Of a stretch of DNA of 22,984 nt, positions 8,909-16,373 are shown in pieces. Where the stretch lies: contig CANCQD010000026.1 in NCBI GenBank assembly GCA_947380285.1, positions 1 through 22,984 of the forward strand. The letters run 5' to 3'. A program made the translations under genes and the position numbers. The stretch is from Burkholderiaceae bacterium. Its GTDB lineage: Bacteria; Pseudomonadota; Gammaproteobacteria; Burkholderiales; Burkholderiaceae. The notes below the pieces were generated by a model. The model saw nothing but the letters and a program-made list of their open reading frames with translations, searched no databases and had not been told where the DNA came from. Every line of letters begins with the position of its first letter. Position 1 is the stretch's first letter.

Positions 8909-9165
8909 ATGAAATTAACCAATACATTTATTAAGAGTATTAAGCCCTCTGACAGGCTTGTTAAATACTCTGATGGTAATTAGCTCAGTCTTTATTGTTG
9001 CCCAAATGGTTCTACGCTATGGAGAGTTGGTTATCGATTTAACAATAAAGAAAAGTTGCTGTCATTGGGAAAATATCCTGAGATCAGTTTAAAAAGTGCT
9101 CGAGAAAAAACGCTGAAATACGAGCGTTACTAGAACAGGGCGTAGATCTATCTCGAAATGAAGTT
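8909..9165 (+). pseudogene. Degenerate P4-type tyrosine integrase, N-terminal fragment
   Basis: Conceptual translation from ATG 8909 gives MKLTNTFIKSIKPSDRLVKY, then SDGN, an in-frame TAG at 8981-8983, then LSLYCCPNGSTLWRVGYRF and KLLSLGKYPEISLKSAREK. This is the arm-DNA-binding (DUF4102) N-terminus of P4-like phage and island integrases. At about 9110-9114 the frame shifts by one base and similarity resumes as AEIRALLEQGVDLSRNE. The catalytic domain (R...HxxR...Y) is absent, so the enzyme is dead. Its place about 190 bp past a tRNA-Leu gene, in the same direction, is typical for such integrases. The remnant shows that an island or prophage once integrated here and was largely lost. Confidence 0.8.
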
Positions 9166-9321
9166 GCAGAACTGGCTATAGATTTGGCGCAAAGAAAGTT
9201 TATTCCCTCTACCAACCTTTACTGCTACTGGTGCACTAAGAAGTTGGGTATTAAAGCTTGGGAAAGAGGCGGCAAATACTATTGCGATGGGTGCAATACT
9301 ATGCAGCGAGCAAGTCTTTGA
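9112..9321 (+). other. Open frame ending in a Cys4 zinc ribbon, fused to integrase debris
   Basis: The frame that carries AEIRALLEQGVDLS continues without a stop through VAELAIDLAQRKFIPSTN, then LYCYWC at 9217-9234 and YYCDGC at 9277-9294, and ends at TGA 9319-9321. Cysteines at 9223, 9232, 9283 and 9292 make a C-x2-C-x16-C-x2-C pattern, a plausible treble-clef or ribbon zinc site. Upstream the frame is open only from 9082 and has no ATG or convincing Shine-Dalgarno sequence, so it is probably the tail of a broken gene, not an expressed one. Its 3' end overlaps the convergent higA by 23 bp. The family is unknown to me. Confidence 0.4.
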
Positions 9322-9601
9322 ACAGAGTAATTTTCGGTAATATTTTCTTCAGTTTAACTTCTGCTTGCCACAAATCATATTTAGACTGCATCTCAATCCA
9401 CAGTTGTGGACCATTACCAAGAAAAGCGCCAATGCGTAGGGCTAGTTCTGGGGTAATGGAGCTCTTTTCTGCTAGGACAGAGTGAAGGGTTTGCCTGGAG
9501 ATACCAAGGTGTTTGGCAAATTCTGTGACAGAGATGCCAAGAGTGGGGAAGACATCCTCTCTGAGGATGGCACCAGGGTGAGTAGGCGATCTTTTGCGCA
9601 T
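9299..9601 (-). CDS. higA: HigA-type antitoxin, XRE family
   Basis: Antidote half of a type II toxin-antitoxin pair. It binds and neutralises the HigB RNase and represses their shared promoter. The 100-residue protein begins MRKRSPTHPGAILRED, the hallmark of the HigA/VapI group, and has a helix-turn-helix at about residues 23-62 (SVTEFAKHLGISRQTLHSVL). The C-terminal part (FLGNGPQLWIEMQSKYDLW) is also standard for the group. It follows the toxin by 4 bp, in the toxin-first order characteristic of hig loci. No inactivating change is visible. Confidence 0.88.
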   Translation of the reverse strand: MRKRSPTHPGAILREDVFPTLGISVTEFAKHLGISRQTLHSVLAEKSSITPELALRIGAFLGNGPQLWIEMQSKYDLWQAEVKLKKILPKITLFKDLLAA

Positions 9602-9605
9602 GATT

Positions 9606-9881
9606 TTAGTGATAGTTTTCTAGGTTAAGTCGATAAGCATTTTCTTCGCGCCATTCAAAAGTTAGGCACCAAGGACCATTGATGTGAATGCTGTAGCGTT
9701 TTGGAACCCCTTCTAATCCATGGAAATTAAATCCAGGCACCTTTAGATCATCAAGTGATTTAGCAGAGTCAATAGCGTCTAAGCGCCGGATGATTCTACT
9801 AACTAAAGATTTTTGAATCTTGATACTTTTACCATCTTCGTATAACTCTTTTAAGCCTTTGTGAATATACGATTCAATCAT
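9606..9881 (-). CDS. higB: HigB-type toxin, RelE/ParE superfamily
   Basis: Ribosome-dependent mRNA endonuclease toxin by family. The 91-residue length matches (usually 92-94). The RelE-fold C-terminal signature is visible in KRYSIHINGPWCLTFEW, with the final ENYH corresponding to the usual (V/I)xxYH end. The N-terminal half has helices rich in basic residues (KSLVSRIIRRLDAID). It is the first gene of the pair, upstream of higA, and the 130 bp before it carry an array of repeats that probably act as the operator. It lies beside integrase debris, so the pair was likely brought by the lost element. Activity is not shown by sequence. Confidence 0.85.
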   Translation of the reverse strand: MIESYIHKGLKELYEDGKSIKIQKSLVSRIIRRLDAIDSAKSLDDLKVPGFNFHGLEGVPKRYSIHINGPWCLTFEWREENAYRLNLENYH

Positions 9882-9953
9882 CTATCCATTTTAAAGGCTT
9901 ATGTTAAAGTGTAAAGTAAAGCCTTACACTTGTAAAGGCTTAAAAGTGTAAGG
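9848..9953 (-). promoter_or_regulatory. higBA promoter/operator repeat array
   Basis: Two interleaved motifs recur. TAAAGGCTTA occurs at 9892-9901 and 9933-9942, with a variant TAAAGCCTTA at 9917-9926, and a reverse copy (CTTTTAAGCCTTT) lies inside the start of higB at 9848-9860. AAGTGTAA occurs at 9907-9914 and 9944-9951, with its inverse TTACACTT at 9924-9931. The last two extend to a perfect 10-bp inverted repeat, CCTTACACTT / AAGTGTAAGG. On the minus strand TTTACA (9931-9936) and TACACT (9908-9913) are 17 bp apart and could be the -35 and -10 boxes, so repressor binding would cover the promoter. Binding by HigA is inferred. Confidence 0.55.
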
Positions 9954-10010
9954 TTTATTTGTAGGATGTAAATGCCCCCTCATATTGAATTGATTTGTAT
10001 TTTGCGATGC

Positions 10011-10952
10011 TTAGATTTCGTAAGTCTCTGATTCATTATTCATTGCTTGCTCAACGATCTTTTTCGTCAGCGTTGGCGAGAAGAGCTCAATAAAGGTGTA
10101 TACAAAGGAGCGTAAATAAGCGCCTTGTTTTACTCCCAGATGCGTCACATTATTTCCAAATAAATGCCCCGCAGGAATCACCTTGAGATTACGATCTCTG
10201 TCAGGGTCATAAGCATGGCCAGCAACAATACCAATTCCCATGCCTGTTTCTACATAAGTCTTAATGACATCGGCATCAATGGCTTCCAAAATAATATCTG
10301 GGGTGATGTTTCTTTGGGCGAAGGCCGCATCAATCTTGCTGCGACCTGCGAATGCTTTGTCATAAGTAATGATTGGATACTTGGCGATCTCTTCGAGGGT
10401 AAGTGTTGCTTGATTTAGTAGCGGATGACTAAGTGGCACCATCAACACATGCTGCCATTGATAGCCAGGCAAAGCGAGCACACCTGGTGTATTTGCGATG
10501 CCTTCTGTAGCAATCGCAATATCAGCGCGATCATGCGTGAGTAATTCAGCGATTTGGCCGGGGCTGCCTTGCTGAATGCTGACCTTGACCTTCGGAAAGC
10601 GTTTAGTAAATTCAGTAAGCACTTTTGGTAAAGCGTAACGTGCTTGCGTATGGGTGGTGGCAATCACAAGACTGCCTTGATCTTGGCTTGCAAAATCTTT
10701 CCCCACCCTTTTTAGTGTCTCTACTTCATCAAGGATGCGCTCGATTGAGCTCAAAATGCGTTTGCCCGGCTCCGTCATGGAGCGAATGCGTTTGCCGTGA
10801 CGACGGAAGATCTCTACGCCCAATTCATCTTCCAATTCAATGATTGCTTTAGATACCCCTGGTTGGGAGGTGAAGAGGGCCTTTGCAGCGGTCGTTAAGT
10901 TGAAGTTTTGCCTAACCGCTTCCCGCACAAAACGGAATTGATGAAGATTCAT
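10011..10952 (-). CDS. cysB: LysR-family transcriptional regulator, CysB type
   Basis: Regulator of sulfate assimilation and cysteine synthesis genes, responding to O- or N-acetylserine and sulfate by family. The 313-residue protein has a winged helix-turn-helix at residues 1-60 (MNLHQFRFVREAVRQNFNLT at the start) and a periplasmic-binding-like effector domain from about residue 90. The ligand segment TTHTQARYALP places T100, T102 and Q103 at the sulfate-contacting positions known from Klebsiella CysB. It follows lptG by 62 bp, and that gap holds a palindrome that could be its own operator. The related Cbl regulator is the alternative, but CysB is more usual in betaproteobacteria. Confidence 0.88.
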   Translation of the reverse strand: MNLHQFRFVREAVRQNFNLTTAAKALFTSQPGVSKAIIELEDELGVEIFRRHGKRIRSMTEPGKRILSSIERILDEVETLKRVGKDFASQDQGSLVIATTHTQARYALPKVLTEFTKRFPKVKVSIQQGSPGQIAELLTHDRADIAIATEGIANTPGVLALPGYQWQHVLMVPLSHPLLNQATLTLEEIAKYPIITYDKAFAGRSKIDAAFAQRNITPDIILEAIDADVIKTYVETGMGIGIVAGHAYDPDRDRNLKVIPAGHLFGNNVTHLGVKQGAYLRSFVYTFIELFSPTLTKKIVEQAMNNESETYEI

Positions 10953-10953
10953 G

Positions 10954-10997
10954 AGGATTCCTATCTATATATCAACAATGATATAGGTATAGGATTC
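10954..10997 (-). promoter_or_regulatory. Palindromic element upstream of cysB
   Basis: TATATCA (10968-10974) and TGATATA (10979-10985) form a perfect inverted repeat with a 4-nt centre, containing a T-N11-A LysR-type core. It is embedded in a longer imperfect dyad (CCTAT...ATAGG) and flanked by direct copies of AGGATTC at 10954 and 10991. Its place just before the ATG suggests autoregulation; this is inferred. Confidence 0.4.
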
Positions 10998-11014
10998 TAA
11001 ATGATTTTTTGCTA

Positions 11015-12169
11015 TTAAGCCTTAGAAACCCAGCGTAATCCAGCTAACGCCAAGAGGAAATAGAGCAGTGGCGGAGTTAGGGCGGTAAGAAGTGCGGGCC
11101 AGGACCCTAATATGCCTACATTGGAGAACAATGAGTTGAATAGTTGAAAACTCATACCTAGCATGATGCCGCCGAATACTTTAATACCAACACTGCCCGC
11201 ACGAACCTTTAAGTAAGCAAAGGGAAGGGCTAGCGTTAGCATCACAAAAATCGTAAAGGGGTAGATCACTTTTTTCCAAAAGGCGATGGAGTGTCGTTGC
11301 GCATCTTGTTTGTTATCGCGCAGGTGAGAGATAAAGCGACCCAAACTCATGATCGACATTTTTTCCGGGTTAATTAACAGCACGCTCAGGATTTGCGGAG
11401 TAACTTCAGATTCCAAAGTCAAAATCGGATGTGTAAACGTTTGCGCAGAAAAAACTGGGTTCAGCGGATCGGAGCTCTTGGTTTCTTTGAAGCGGGTCTC
11501 TGTTACATCGTTTAGAACCCAGATTCCGGTCTTATCAAATTGACCAGAGACTGCGTTGCGAATAGATAAGAGGTGATAAGTATCATTGAACTCATACATG
11601 CGGATATCGCGGATTTCATTATCTTTATCAACCTTGCCAACGTTGACATAGCGTACGCCGGGGCGAACTGGACCGCTGCCGTCTTCATCGCGTAGACGAT
11701 CCTTGACCCAGACGCCAGTTCTAAATTGAGATGAGTAGGCTGACCCCATGGCTTTCATACGGATCTGATCCGACTTGGCTTCAGTGTATGGGCCCACCCA
11801 TTCACTCATGACGAGTGTGAGCGCAATTAAAGGTAGTGAAATTTTAGTAAGCGTTATTAATCCGCGTCTTACGTCCAGTCCAGCGATACGTAAAATAGTA
11901 AATTCGGATTGGCTGGCAAGCATGGCAAATACATAGATACTACCAATCAAACCTGCAATAGGAATGATTTCTGAGATTCGGCTTGGCGCCTTTAAGAGAA
12001 CATGAAGCAGTGCCAGAGGAAGGGTGTAGGCGCCTTGAACGGAGCCCAGCTCACTCAAGATATCAAAAAACAAAAACAAGGCAACTAAAGCAAACAAGAT
12101 AAAACCAAAAGCAGCATAAATCTGTTTGGCTAAATAGCGCTCATAAATGAAGGGAAAGAGCAATTTCAT
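11015..12169 (-). CDS. lptG: LPS export ABC transporter permease LptG
   Basis: Membrane component of the LptB2FG complex, which extracts lipopolysaccharide from the inner membrane and drives it across the Lpt bridge. The 384 residues show three N-terminal membrane helices (about residues 12-35, 55-80, 95-125), a periplasmic jellyroll-like middle, and three C-terminal helices (about 290-380). The N-terminus YERYLAKQIYAAFGFILFAL and the coupling-helix region SQSEFTILRIAGLDV are characteristic. Its ATG overlaps the lptF stop (ATGA at 12166-12169), so translation is coupled. The lptF-then-lptG order is the normal one. The ATPase LptB is not in this window. Confidence 0.94.
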   Translation of the reverse strand: MKLLFPFIYERYLAKQIYAAFGFILFALVALFLFFDILSELGSVQGAYTLPLALLHVLLKAPSRISEIIPIAGLIGSIYVFAMLASQSEFTILRIAGLDVRRGLITLTKISLPLIALTLVMSEWVGPYTEAKSDQIRMKAMGSAYSSQFRTGVWVKDRLRDEDGSGPVRPGVRYVNVGKVDKDNEIRDIRMYEFNDTYHLLSIRNAVSGQFDKTGIWVLNDVTETRFKETKSSDPLNPVFSAQTFTHPILTLESEVTPQILSVLLINPEKMSIMSLGRFISHLRDNKQDAQRHSIAFWKKVIYPFTIFVMLTLALPFAYLKVRAGSVGIKVFGGIMLGMSFQLFNSLFSNVGILGSWPALLTALTPPLLYFLLALAGLRWVSKA

Positions 12170-13281
12170 TTAACGGCCATAGAAGCGGGTAATTGACGGC
12201 GCCACCATTTTAAGGATGGGTTGATGCGATTACGGATTAGGGCTGTAGCAATCAAAAGGGCAAATAAATGAATTGGCCAGATGGCAACAAAAACACTCAC
12301 CTTGCCTTGTGAAACGAAATTTTGTGTCAAGTTCAGTAAGTTGCTGTAGATCAAGTACACCAGTACCGCGTAGAACATGGCTGTATAGTTGCCAAGACGT
12401 GGATTGACGTAAGCAAGTGGTATGGCAATCAATACCAAACCTAAAGCCATTAAGGGCAGGCCAATGCGCCAGAGTAATTCAGCGCGATTAGGGTTGATAG
12501 TTACAGGATTGGGATCGTTTAGAAGCTCCGTAATCGTCTTCTCGCGATCACGCGGTGCTGGGGCTAAGGCATCTTTGCTGCGGATTTTAGTGCTGTATTC
12601 GTTAAATTCTAGGATCCTAAAATCAGGCTGAGTGGGTTGCCCCTCATAGCGTCTGCCATTATGAAGAACAATGGATTTTTCACCACCTTCAGCGTTTTGA
12701 ATAAAGCCGGTTGAAGAAACTGCAATACTCAAACGACCGTTCTTAGAGTCGGCAACAAAGATATTCTTTACTTCACTTTTATCAACATCGAGCTCTTCAA
12801 TAAAAAAGACTCGATCTGCTTTCGCGGACTCTTTGAATTGCCCCGCGCTGACCATCGATACATCATCACGTTGTTGAAAGCGTTGACTAATTAAAGTCGA
12901 TTCACGGTTGGCCCATGGCCAGACAAAAAGCGCTAGCAAAGCAATAACGATGATGAGCGGCGTAGCAAATTGCAAGATGGGGCGAATGAGATTGGTAATG
13001 CTTAAGCCGCTTGCAAACCAAACAATCATTTCTGAATCTTTGTACCAGCGCACCAAAACAATGAGGGTGGCTACAAATAAGGAAACCGTCAAAAGAACCG
13101 CAAGATACCCCAGGGTGGCCAAGGCTATTAAAACGAGCGCATCTTCGGGATTTACTGCGCCATTGGCGGCATAACCCAAAATTCGGATCACCAAGGTGGT
13201 CACCATGATGGTGACTAAGACCAAAAAGACCCCGCCAGTCGTAAAACTGAGTTCGCGGCGAAGGGCCTGGTTAAAAATCAT
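12166..13281 (-). CDS. lptF: LPS export ABC transporter permease LptF
   Basis: Partner permease of LptG in the LptB2FG lipopolysaccharide exporter. The 371-residue length agrees with the family (about 366). Three hydrophobic segments lie at roughly 15-37, 48-78 and 100-125, then a periplasmic domain, then three helices at about 270-350. MIFNQALRRELSFTTGGVFL at the start and WYKDSEMIVWFASGLS in the coupling-helix loop are typical LptF blocks. It is first in its operon and divergent from pepA across 158 bp, the same lptF/pepA arrangement as in E. coli. The Shine-Dalgarno sequence is poor. Confidence 0.94.
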   Translation of the reverse strand: MIFNQALRRELSFTTGGVFLVLVTIMVTTLVIRILGYAANGAVNPEDALVLIALATLGYLAVLLTVSLFVATLIVLVRWYKDSEMIVWFASGLSITNLIRPILQFATPLIIVIALLALFVWPWANRESTLISQRFQQRDDVSMVSAGQFKESAKADRVFFIEELDVDKSEVKNIFVADSKNGRLSIAVSSTGFIQNAEGGEKSIVLHNGRRYEGQPTQPDFRILEFNEYSTKIRSKDALAPAPRDREKTITELLNDPNPVTINPNRAELLWRIGLPLMALGLVLIAIPLAYVNPRLGNYTAMFYAVLVYLIYSNLLNLTQNFVSQGKVSVFVAIWPIHLFALLIATALIRNRINPSLKWWRRQLPASMAVK

Positions 13282-13310
13282 GAGATATAAGGGTCTGGAT
13301 TTATGAGGTT

Positions 13311-13382
13311 ATGAATGGCTGTAAATGGCTTATATTGCTGCTGATAAGGGAGGTGAATCTCATGTCGGAGGATAATGGATAA
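13311..13382 (+). CDS. Possible leader ORF 1 upstream of pepA
   Basis: Short reading frame of 23 codons (begins MNGCKW, ends SEDNG). Its last seven codons, from ATG 13362 (MSEDNG and stop), are preceded by GGGAGGTG at 13348-13355 with a 6-nt spacer, a perfect anti-16S match and the strongest ribosome binding signal in this region. The stop (13380-13382) overlaps leader ORF 2. Coding is uncertain; it is listed because of the signal. Confidence 0.25.
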   Translation: MNGCKWLILLLIREVNLMSEDNG

Positions 13383-13443
13383 ACGTCCCAAATTAGTAAT
13401 TACCTTCCCTTTGAATCGACCAAAATACCGTAATAGATTATGA
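13375..13443 (+). CDS. Possible leader peptide overlapping the pepA start
   Basis: A 22-codon frame, beginning MDKRPK and ending RNRL, with seven Arg/Lys residues. GGAGG at 13367-13371 lies 3 nt before its ATG. Its TGA overlaps the pepA ATG as ATGA at 13440-13443, the usual geometry of translational coupling. The pepA ATG has no Shine-Dalgarno sequence of its own, so ribosomes may reach it through this frame. No peptide of this kind is known to me. Confidence 0.35.
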   Translation: MDKRPKLVITFPLNRPKYRNRL

Positions 13444-15050
13444 CAATTCAATTTAGCATCAAGATTTTCCCTCAAGCCGACCTTCAGAGCCCAAAACTCC
13501 AGAAATCTAGCCTTAAATCTCTCCTTGGCCATAGTGCTGACTGTTTGGTCTTGGGGTATTCCAAAGCAGACTTGGATAGCTTCTCAGGCGCTAAGGGCGC
13601 CAAAGCAAAAACGGGATTTTTGCCAGAGCTCGATCTTTTACTCGGGGGTTCGGTAACTCACGCCAATATTGTTGGAGATTTAGATTCCAAGCAGGCCTCA
13701 GCGTGCATGTTGAGAGCAGAAAAATCGTGGGCCGCAAATGGGGTTAAAGCAAAACGGGTATTACTCGTCAGTTTGGGTGACTTACATCTTGCTAGTGAGC
13801 GTAGTCTGACTACGTATTCCAAAGTTGCTCGCTCTGCCCTGAAGGAGCTCAGCGGTGGATCCATTGAAAGCGCTCTCTGGTTTACTCCAAGTTTTGCGCT
13901 CGCCCAAAAGGCAGAATTTATAGCGGAAGAGGTTCGGCTCACCATTCAATATGCTGGCGATCAGGCTTACCGTTTTGGCGTGCGTCAGCCTGACATGAAG
14001 TTTAAAGTTAAGGATAAAGCGGACACCTTTAAAAGCTTGGTATTTGCTGGTAATAATGGTTGCTCAACAGAGCTGAAGTCTGCTGTAGAGCAGGGCGTAT
14101 CGATGGTTGAGGGAATGAACTTAGCAAAGGATCTTGGCAACCTTCCGCCCAATATTTGCACTCCAACCTATTTAGGTAAGGCTGCCCAGGGCTTAAGTAA
14201 AAAAACTAGCCTCAAAGTTGAAGTGCTCGGACGCAAGCAAATCGAGGCTTTAGGGATGGGTTCATTCTTATCTGTTGCCAAAGGATCTGATACGCCGCCA
14301 CAATTTATTGTGATGCGGCATCAAGGTGGTAAAGCGGGTGAAGCACCGATTGTCTTGGTAGGTAAAGGCATTACTTTCGACACTGGCGGCATTTCACTGA
14401 AGCCAGGTGAAGCCATGGATGAAATGAAGTACGACATGTGTGGCGCAGCTTCCGTAATTGGCACGATGTATTCGGTTGCCTTAATGAAACTGAAGAAGAA
14501 CGTGATTGGCGTTATACCAACCTGTGAAAATATGCCATCAGGTCAAGCTACTCGACCTGGCGATATTGTCAAGAGCATGTCTGGGCAAACCATTGAGATT
14601 CTCAACACCGATGCAGAAGGCCGACTCATTCTTTGTGATGCGCTCACTTATGTGGAGCGTTTTAAGCCCGCAGCAGTTATTGATATTGCCACTTTGACTG
14701 GCGCATGTGTGATTGCCTTGGGTCATGTACATAGCGGTTTATTTTCTGAAGATGAGAGCTTGGTAAGTGAGATTACTAAAGCAGGCAATGCTTCTCTGGA
14801 TACAGTATGGCGTTTGCCTTTAGATGCTGCTTATCATGAGCAGCTTAAATCCAACTTTGCAGATGTTGCCAATATTGGTGGACGCCCAGCTGGAAGTGTG
14901 ACAGCAGCCTGCTTCCTATCGCGCTTTACAGAGAAATACAAATGGGCTCACTTAGATATTGCTGGAACTGCATGGAAAAGTGGAGTTGCCAAAGGCTCTA
15001 CTGGTCGTCCTGTGCCACTCTTGGTGAACTTCTTGCTTGAGCGTAAGTAA
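13440..15050 (+). CDS. pepA: Cytosol leucyl aminopeptidase PepA (M17 family)
   Basis: Two-zinc hexameric aminopeptidase that removes N-terminal leucine and other residues; in E. coli it is also a DNA-binding accessory factor. All metal ligands and catalytic residues are visible: K309, D314 (GKGITFDTGG), D332 (MKYDMCGAA), D391 and E393 in the signature NTDAEGRLILCDALTY, and R395. They sit a constant 27 residues beyond the E. coli numbering, so the catalytic domain is intact and the N-terminal domain slightly longer (536 residues versus 503). The ATG at 13440 matches the family N-terminus (QFSIKIFPQ) but lacks its own ribosome binding site. holC follows by 34 bp, as in E. coli. Confidence 0.95.
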   Translation: MTIQFSIKIFPQADLQSPKLQKSSLKSLLGHSADCLVLGYSKADLDSFSGAKGAKAKTGFLPELDLLLGGSVTHANIVGDLDSKQASACMLRAEKSWAANGVKAKRVLLVSLGDLHLASERSLTTYSKVARSALKELSGGSIESALWFTPSFALAQKAEFIAEEVRLTIQYAGDQAYRFGVRQPDMKFKVKDKADTFKSLVFAGNNGCSTELKSAVEQGVSMVEGMNLAKDLGNLPPNICTPTYLGKAAQGLSKKTSLKVEVLGRKQIEALGMGSFLSVAKGSDTPPQFIVMRHQGGKAGEAPIVLVGKGITFDTGGISLKPGEAMDEMKYDMCGAASVIGTMYSVALMKLKKNVIGVIPTCENMPSGQATRPGDIVKSMSGQTIEILNTDAEGRLILCDALTYVERFKPAAVIDIATLTGACVIALGHVHSGLFSEDESLVSEITKAGNASLDTVWRLPLDAAYHEQLKSNFADVANIGGRPAGSVTAACFLSRFTEKYKWAHLDIAGTAWKSGVAKGSTGRPVPLLVNFLLERK

Positions 15051-15084
15051 TAGGCGCTCACTCAGACCGCCGGATAAATATTGA

Positions 15085-15549
15085 ATGGCTCGAATTGATT
15101 TCCATAGCAATGTGAGTGACAAGCTGGAATACGCTTGTCGCCTCACGCGCAAAATTTGGAGTGCTACCCCAGAAGGTGGGCCTGTTCGAAATATTGTGAT
15201 GGTGGGTGAAAAAGATGATCTGCAAAAGTTAAACGAACTTCTTTGGTCATTTAGTAGCGCTGATTTTTTACCGCACTGTTTTATTGATGATGAAGCAGCA
15301 GCAGAAACCCCCATTGTCCTAACGGATGACTTTGCCTCTTCTGCTTTAAATAGTATCCCCCATGCCGATGTCATGATTCATTTGGGAATGCGTATGCCTG
15401 CTGATGTGCCCGCTCTAGTTACGCGTTTTCCCAGAATTGTTGAAGTTGTCACGGTCAATGAGGCTGAGCGTCTGGCTGGGCGCGAGCGCTATAAAGCTTA
15501 TCGAGAATTAGGTCATGAGTTACATAACTTTGATCAATCCAAAAGTTAA
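15085..15549 (+). CDS. holC: DNA polymerase III subunit chi
   Basis: Chi links the clamp-loader complex to single-strand binding protein. The 154-residue protein (E. coli 147) has the family start [20 protein letters not shown], the central [16 protein letters not shown], and the conserved end region [29 protein letters not shown]. It lies between pepA and lgt with 34-bp and 5-bp gaps and probably shares their transcript. Its partner psi (HolD) is not seen here. Confidence 0.93.
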   Translation: MARIDFHSNVSDKLEYACRLTRKIWSATPEGGPVRNIVMVGEKDDLQKLNELLWSFSSADFLPHCFIDDEAAAETPIVLTDDFASSALNSIPHADVMIHLGMRMPADVPALVTRFPRIVEVVTVNEAERLAGRERYKAYRELGHELHNFDQSKS

Positions 15550-15554
15550 TATCC

Positions 15555-16343
15555 ATGTTGATTCATCCTCAGTTTGACCCTGCAGTAATTCGGATTGGTT
15601 CATTTGCAATTCATTGGTATGGCTTGATGTATCTCATGGCCTTTGTCCAATTCTTGCTTTTAGGCCGCTTGCGCATTCGATCCCCACGCTATCAAGCTCT
15701 AGGTTGGACCTATAAGGATCTTGAGGACTTACTCTTTGTTGGTGTTCTTGGAGTAGTACTTGGCGGCCGCCTGGGTTATACCCTCTTTTATATGCCTAGT
15801 TTTTACTTATCTCACCCTTTGAGTATTTTCAAAATTTGGGAAGGCGGCATGTCTTTTCATGGCGGCTTACTGGGGGTGTTGGTTGCACTGTATTGGTTTG
15901 CTAGAAAACGTCAAACTACTTTTTTTGTGGTGAGTGATTTGGTGGCACCACTAGTTCCCTTTGGTTTGGCATTTGGGCGATTGGGGAATTTTATTAATGG
16001 CGAATTATGGGGCAGGCCTACTGATTTGCCTTGGGCCATGGTTTTTCCTTTAGTAGATTCAGTGCCACGTCATCCATCTCAGATTTACCAACTGCTTGGC
16101 GAGGGTATTTTGCTTGGTGTTGCTTTGTGGATTTATGCAGGTAAGCCTAGAAAGGTTGGTCAAGTATCTGGATTCTTCTTATTGGGATACGGCGTTTGTC
16201 GCTTCTTGGCTGAATATGCACGCGAACCAGATTCTTTCTTGGGTCTTCTAGGTTTAGGGCTTTCTATGGGTCAATGGTTATGTGTGCCGATGATATTGTT
16301 CGGCACTTACCTGATGACAGCATTTAAATCTAAGAGTACTTAA
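15555..16343 (+). CDS. lgt: Phosphatidylglycerol-prolipoprotein diacylglyceryl transferase
   Basis: Inner-membrane enzyme that transfers diacylglycerol from phosphatidylglycerol to the lipobox cysteine of prolipoproteins. The 262 residues form about seven membrane segments. The signature motifs are present: SFHGGLLG with H102, [17 protein letters not shown] with R142 and the invariant asparagines, and [15 protein letters not shown]102 and R142 correspond to E. coli H103 and R143. The start 5 bp after holC is the only sensible ATG, with no strong Shine-Dalgarno sequence. The stop lies inside a tandem 10-bp repeat. Confidence 0.95.
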   Translation: MLIHPQFDPAVIRIGSFAIHWYGLMYLMAFVQFLLLGRLRIRSPRYQALGWTYKDLEDLLFVGVLGVVLGGRLGYTLFYMPSFYLSHPLSIFKIWEGGMSFHGGLLGVLVALYWFARKRQTTFFVVSDLVAPLVPFGLAFGRLGNFINGELWGRPTDLPWAMVFPLVDSVPRHPSQIYQLLGEGILLGVALWIYAGKPRKVGQVSGFFLLGYGVCRFLAEYAREPDSFLGLLGLGLSMGQWLCVPMILFGTYLMTAFKSKST

Positions 16344-16352
16344 AGAGTACTT
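16332..16352 (+). repeat. Tandem AAGAGTACTT repeat at the lgt stop
   Basis: Two identical decamers AAGAGTACTT at 16332-16341 and 16343-16352, separated by one A. The shared AGTACT is self-complementary, so the copies could form a 6-bp hairpin in RNA. The repeat straddles the lgt stop and lies 21 bp before the LysR gene. There is no T tract, so it is not a typical terminator. Confidence 0.5.
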
Positions 16353-16373
16353 CATCAGCCAATAAGCGCCTCT

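Noticed and set aside
8722..10010. Search for a duplicated tRNA-Leu 3' end (att site) at the far side of the accessory region
   Set aside because: No copy of the GGTTCGAGTCC or CCGAGGCACCA segment was seen between the tRNA and cysB, so island borders cannot be drawn.
14952..15374. 140-codon minus-strand frame across the pepA-holC junction
   Set aside because: It lies antisense to two clear genes, with low-complexity serine-rich translation and no ribosome binding signal.
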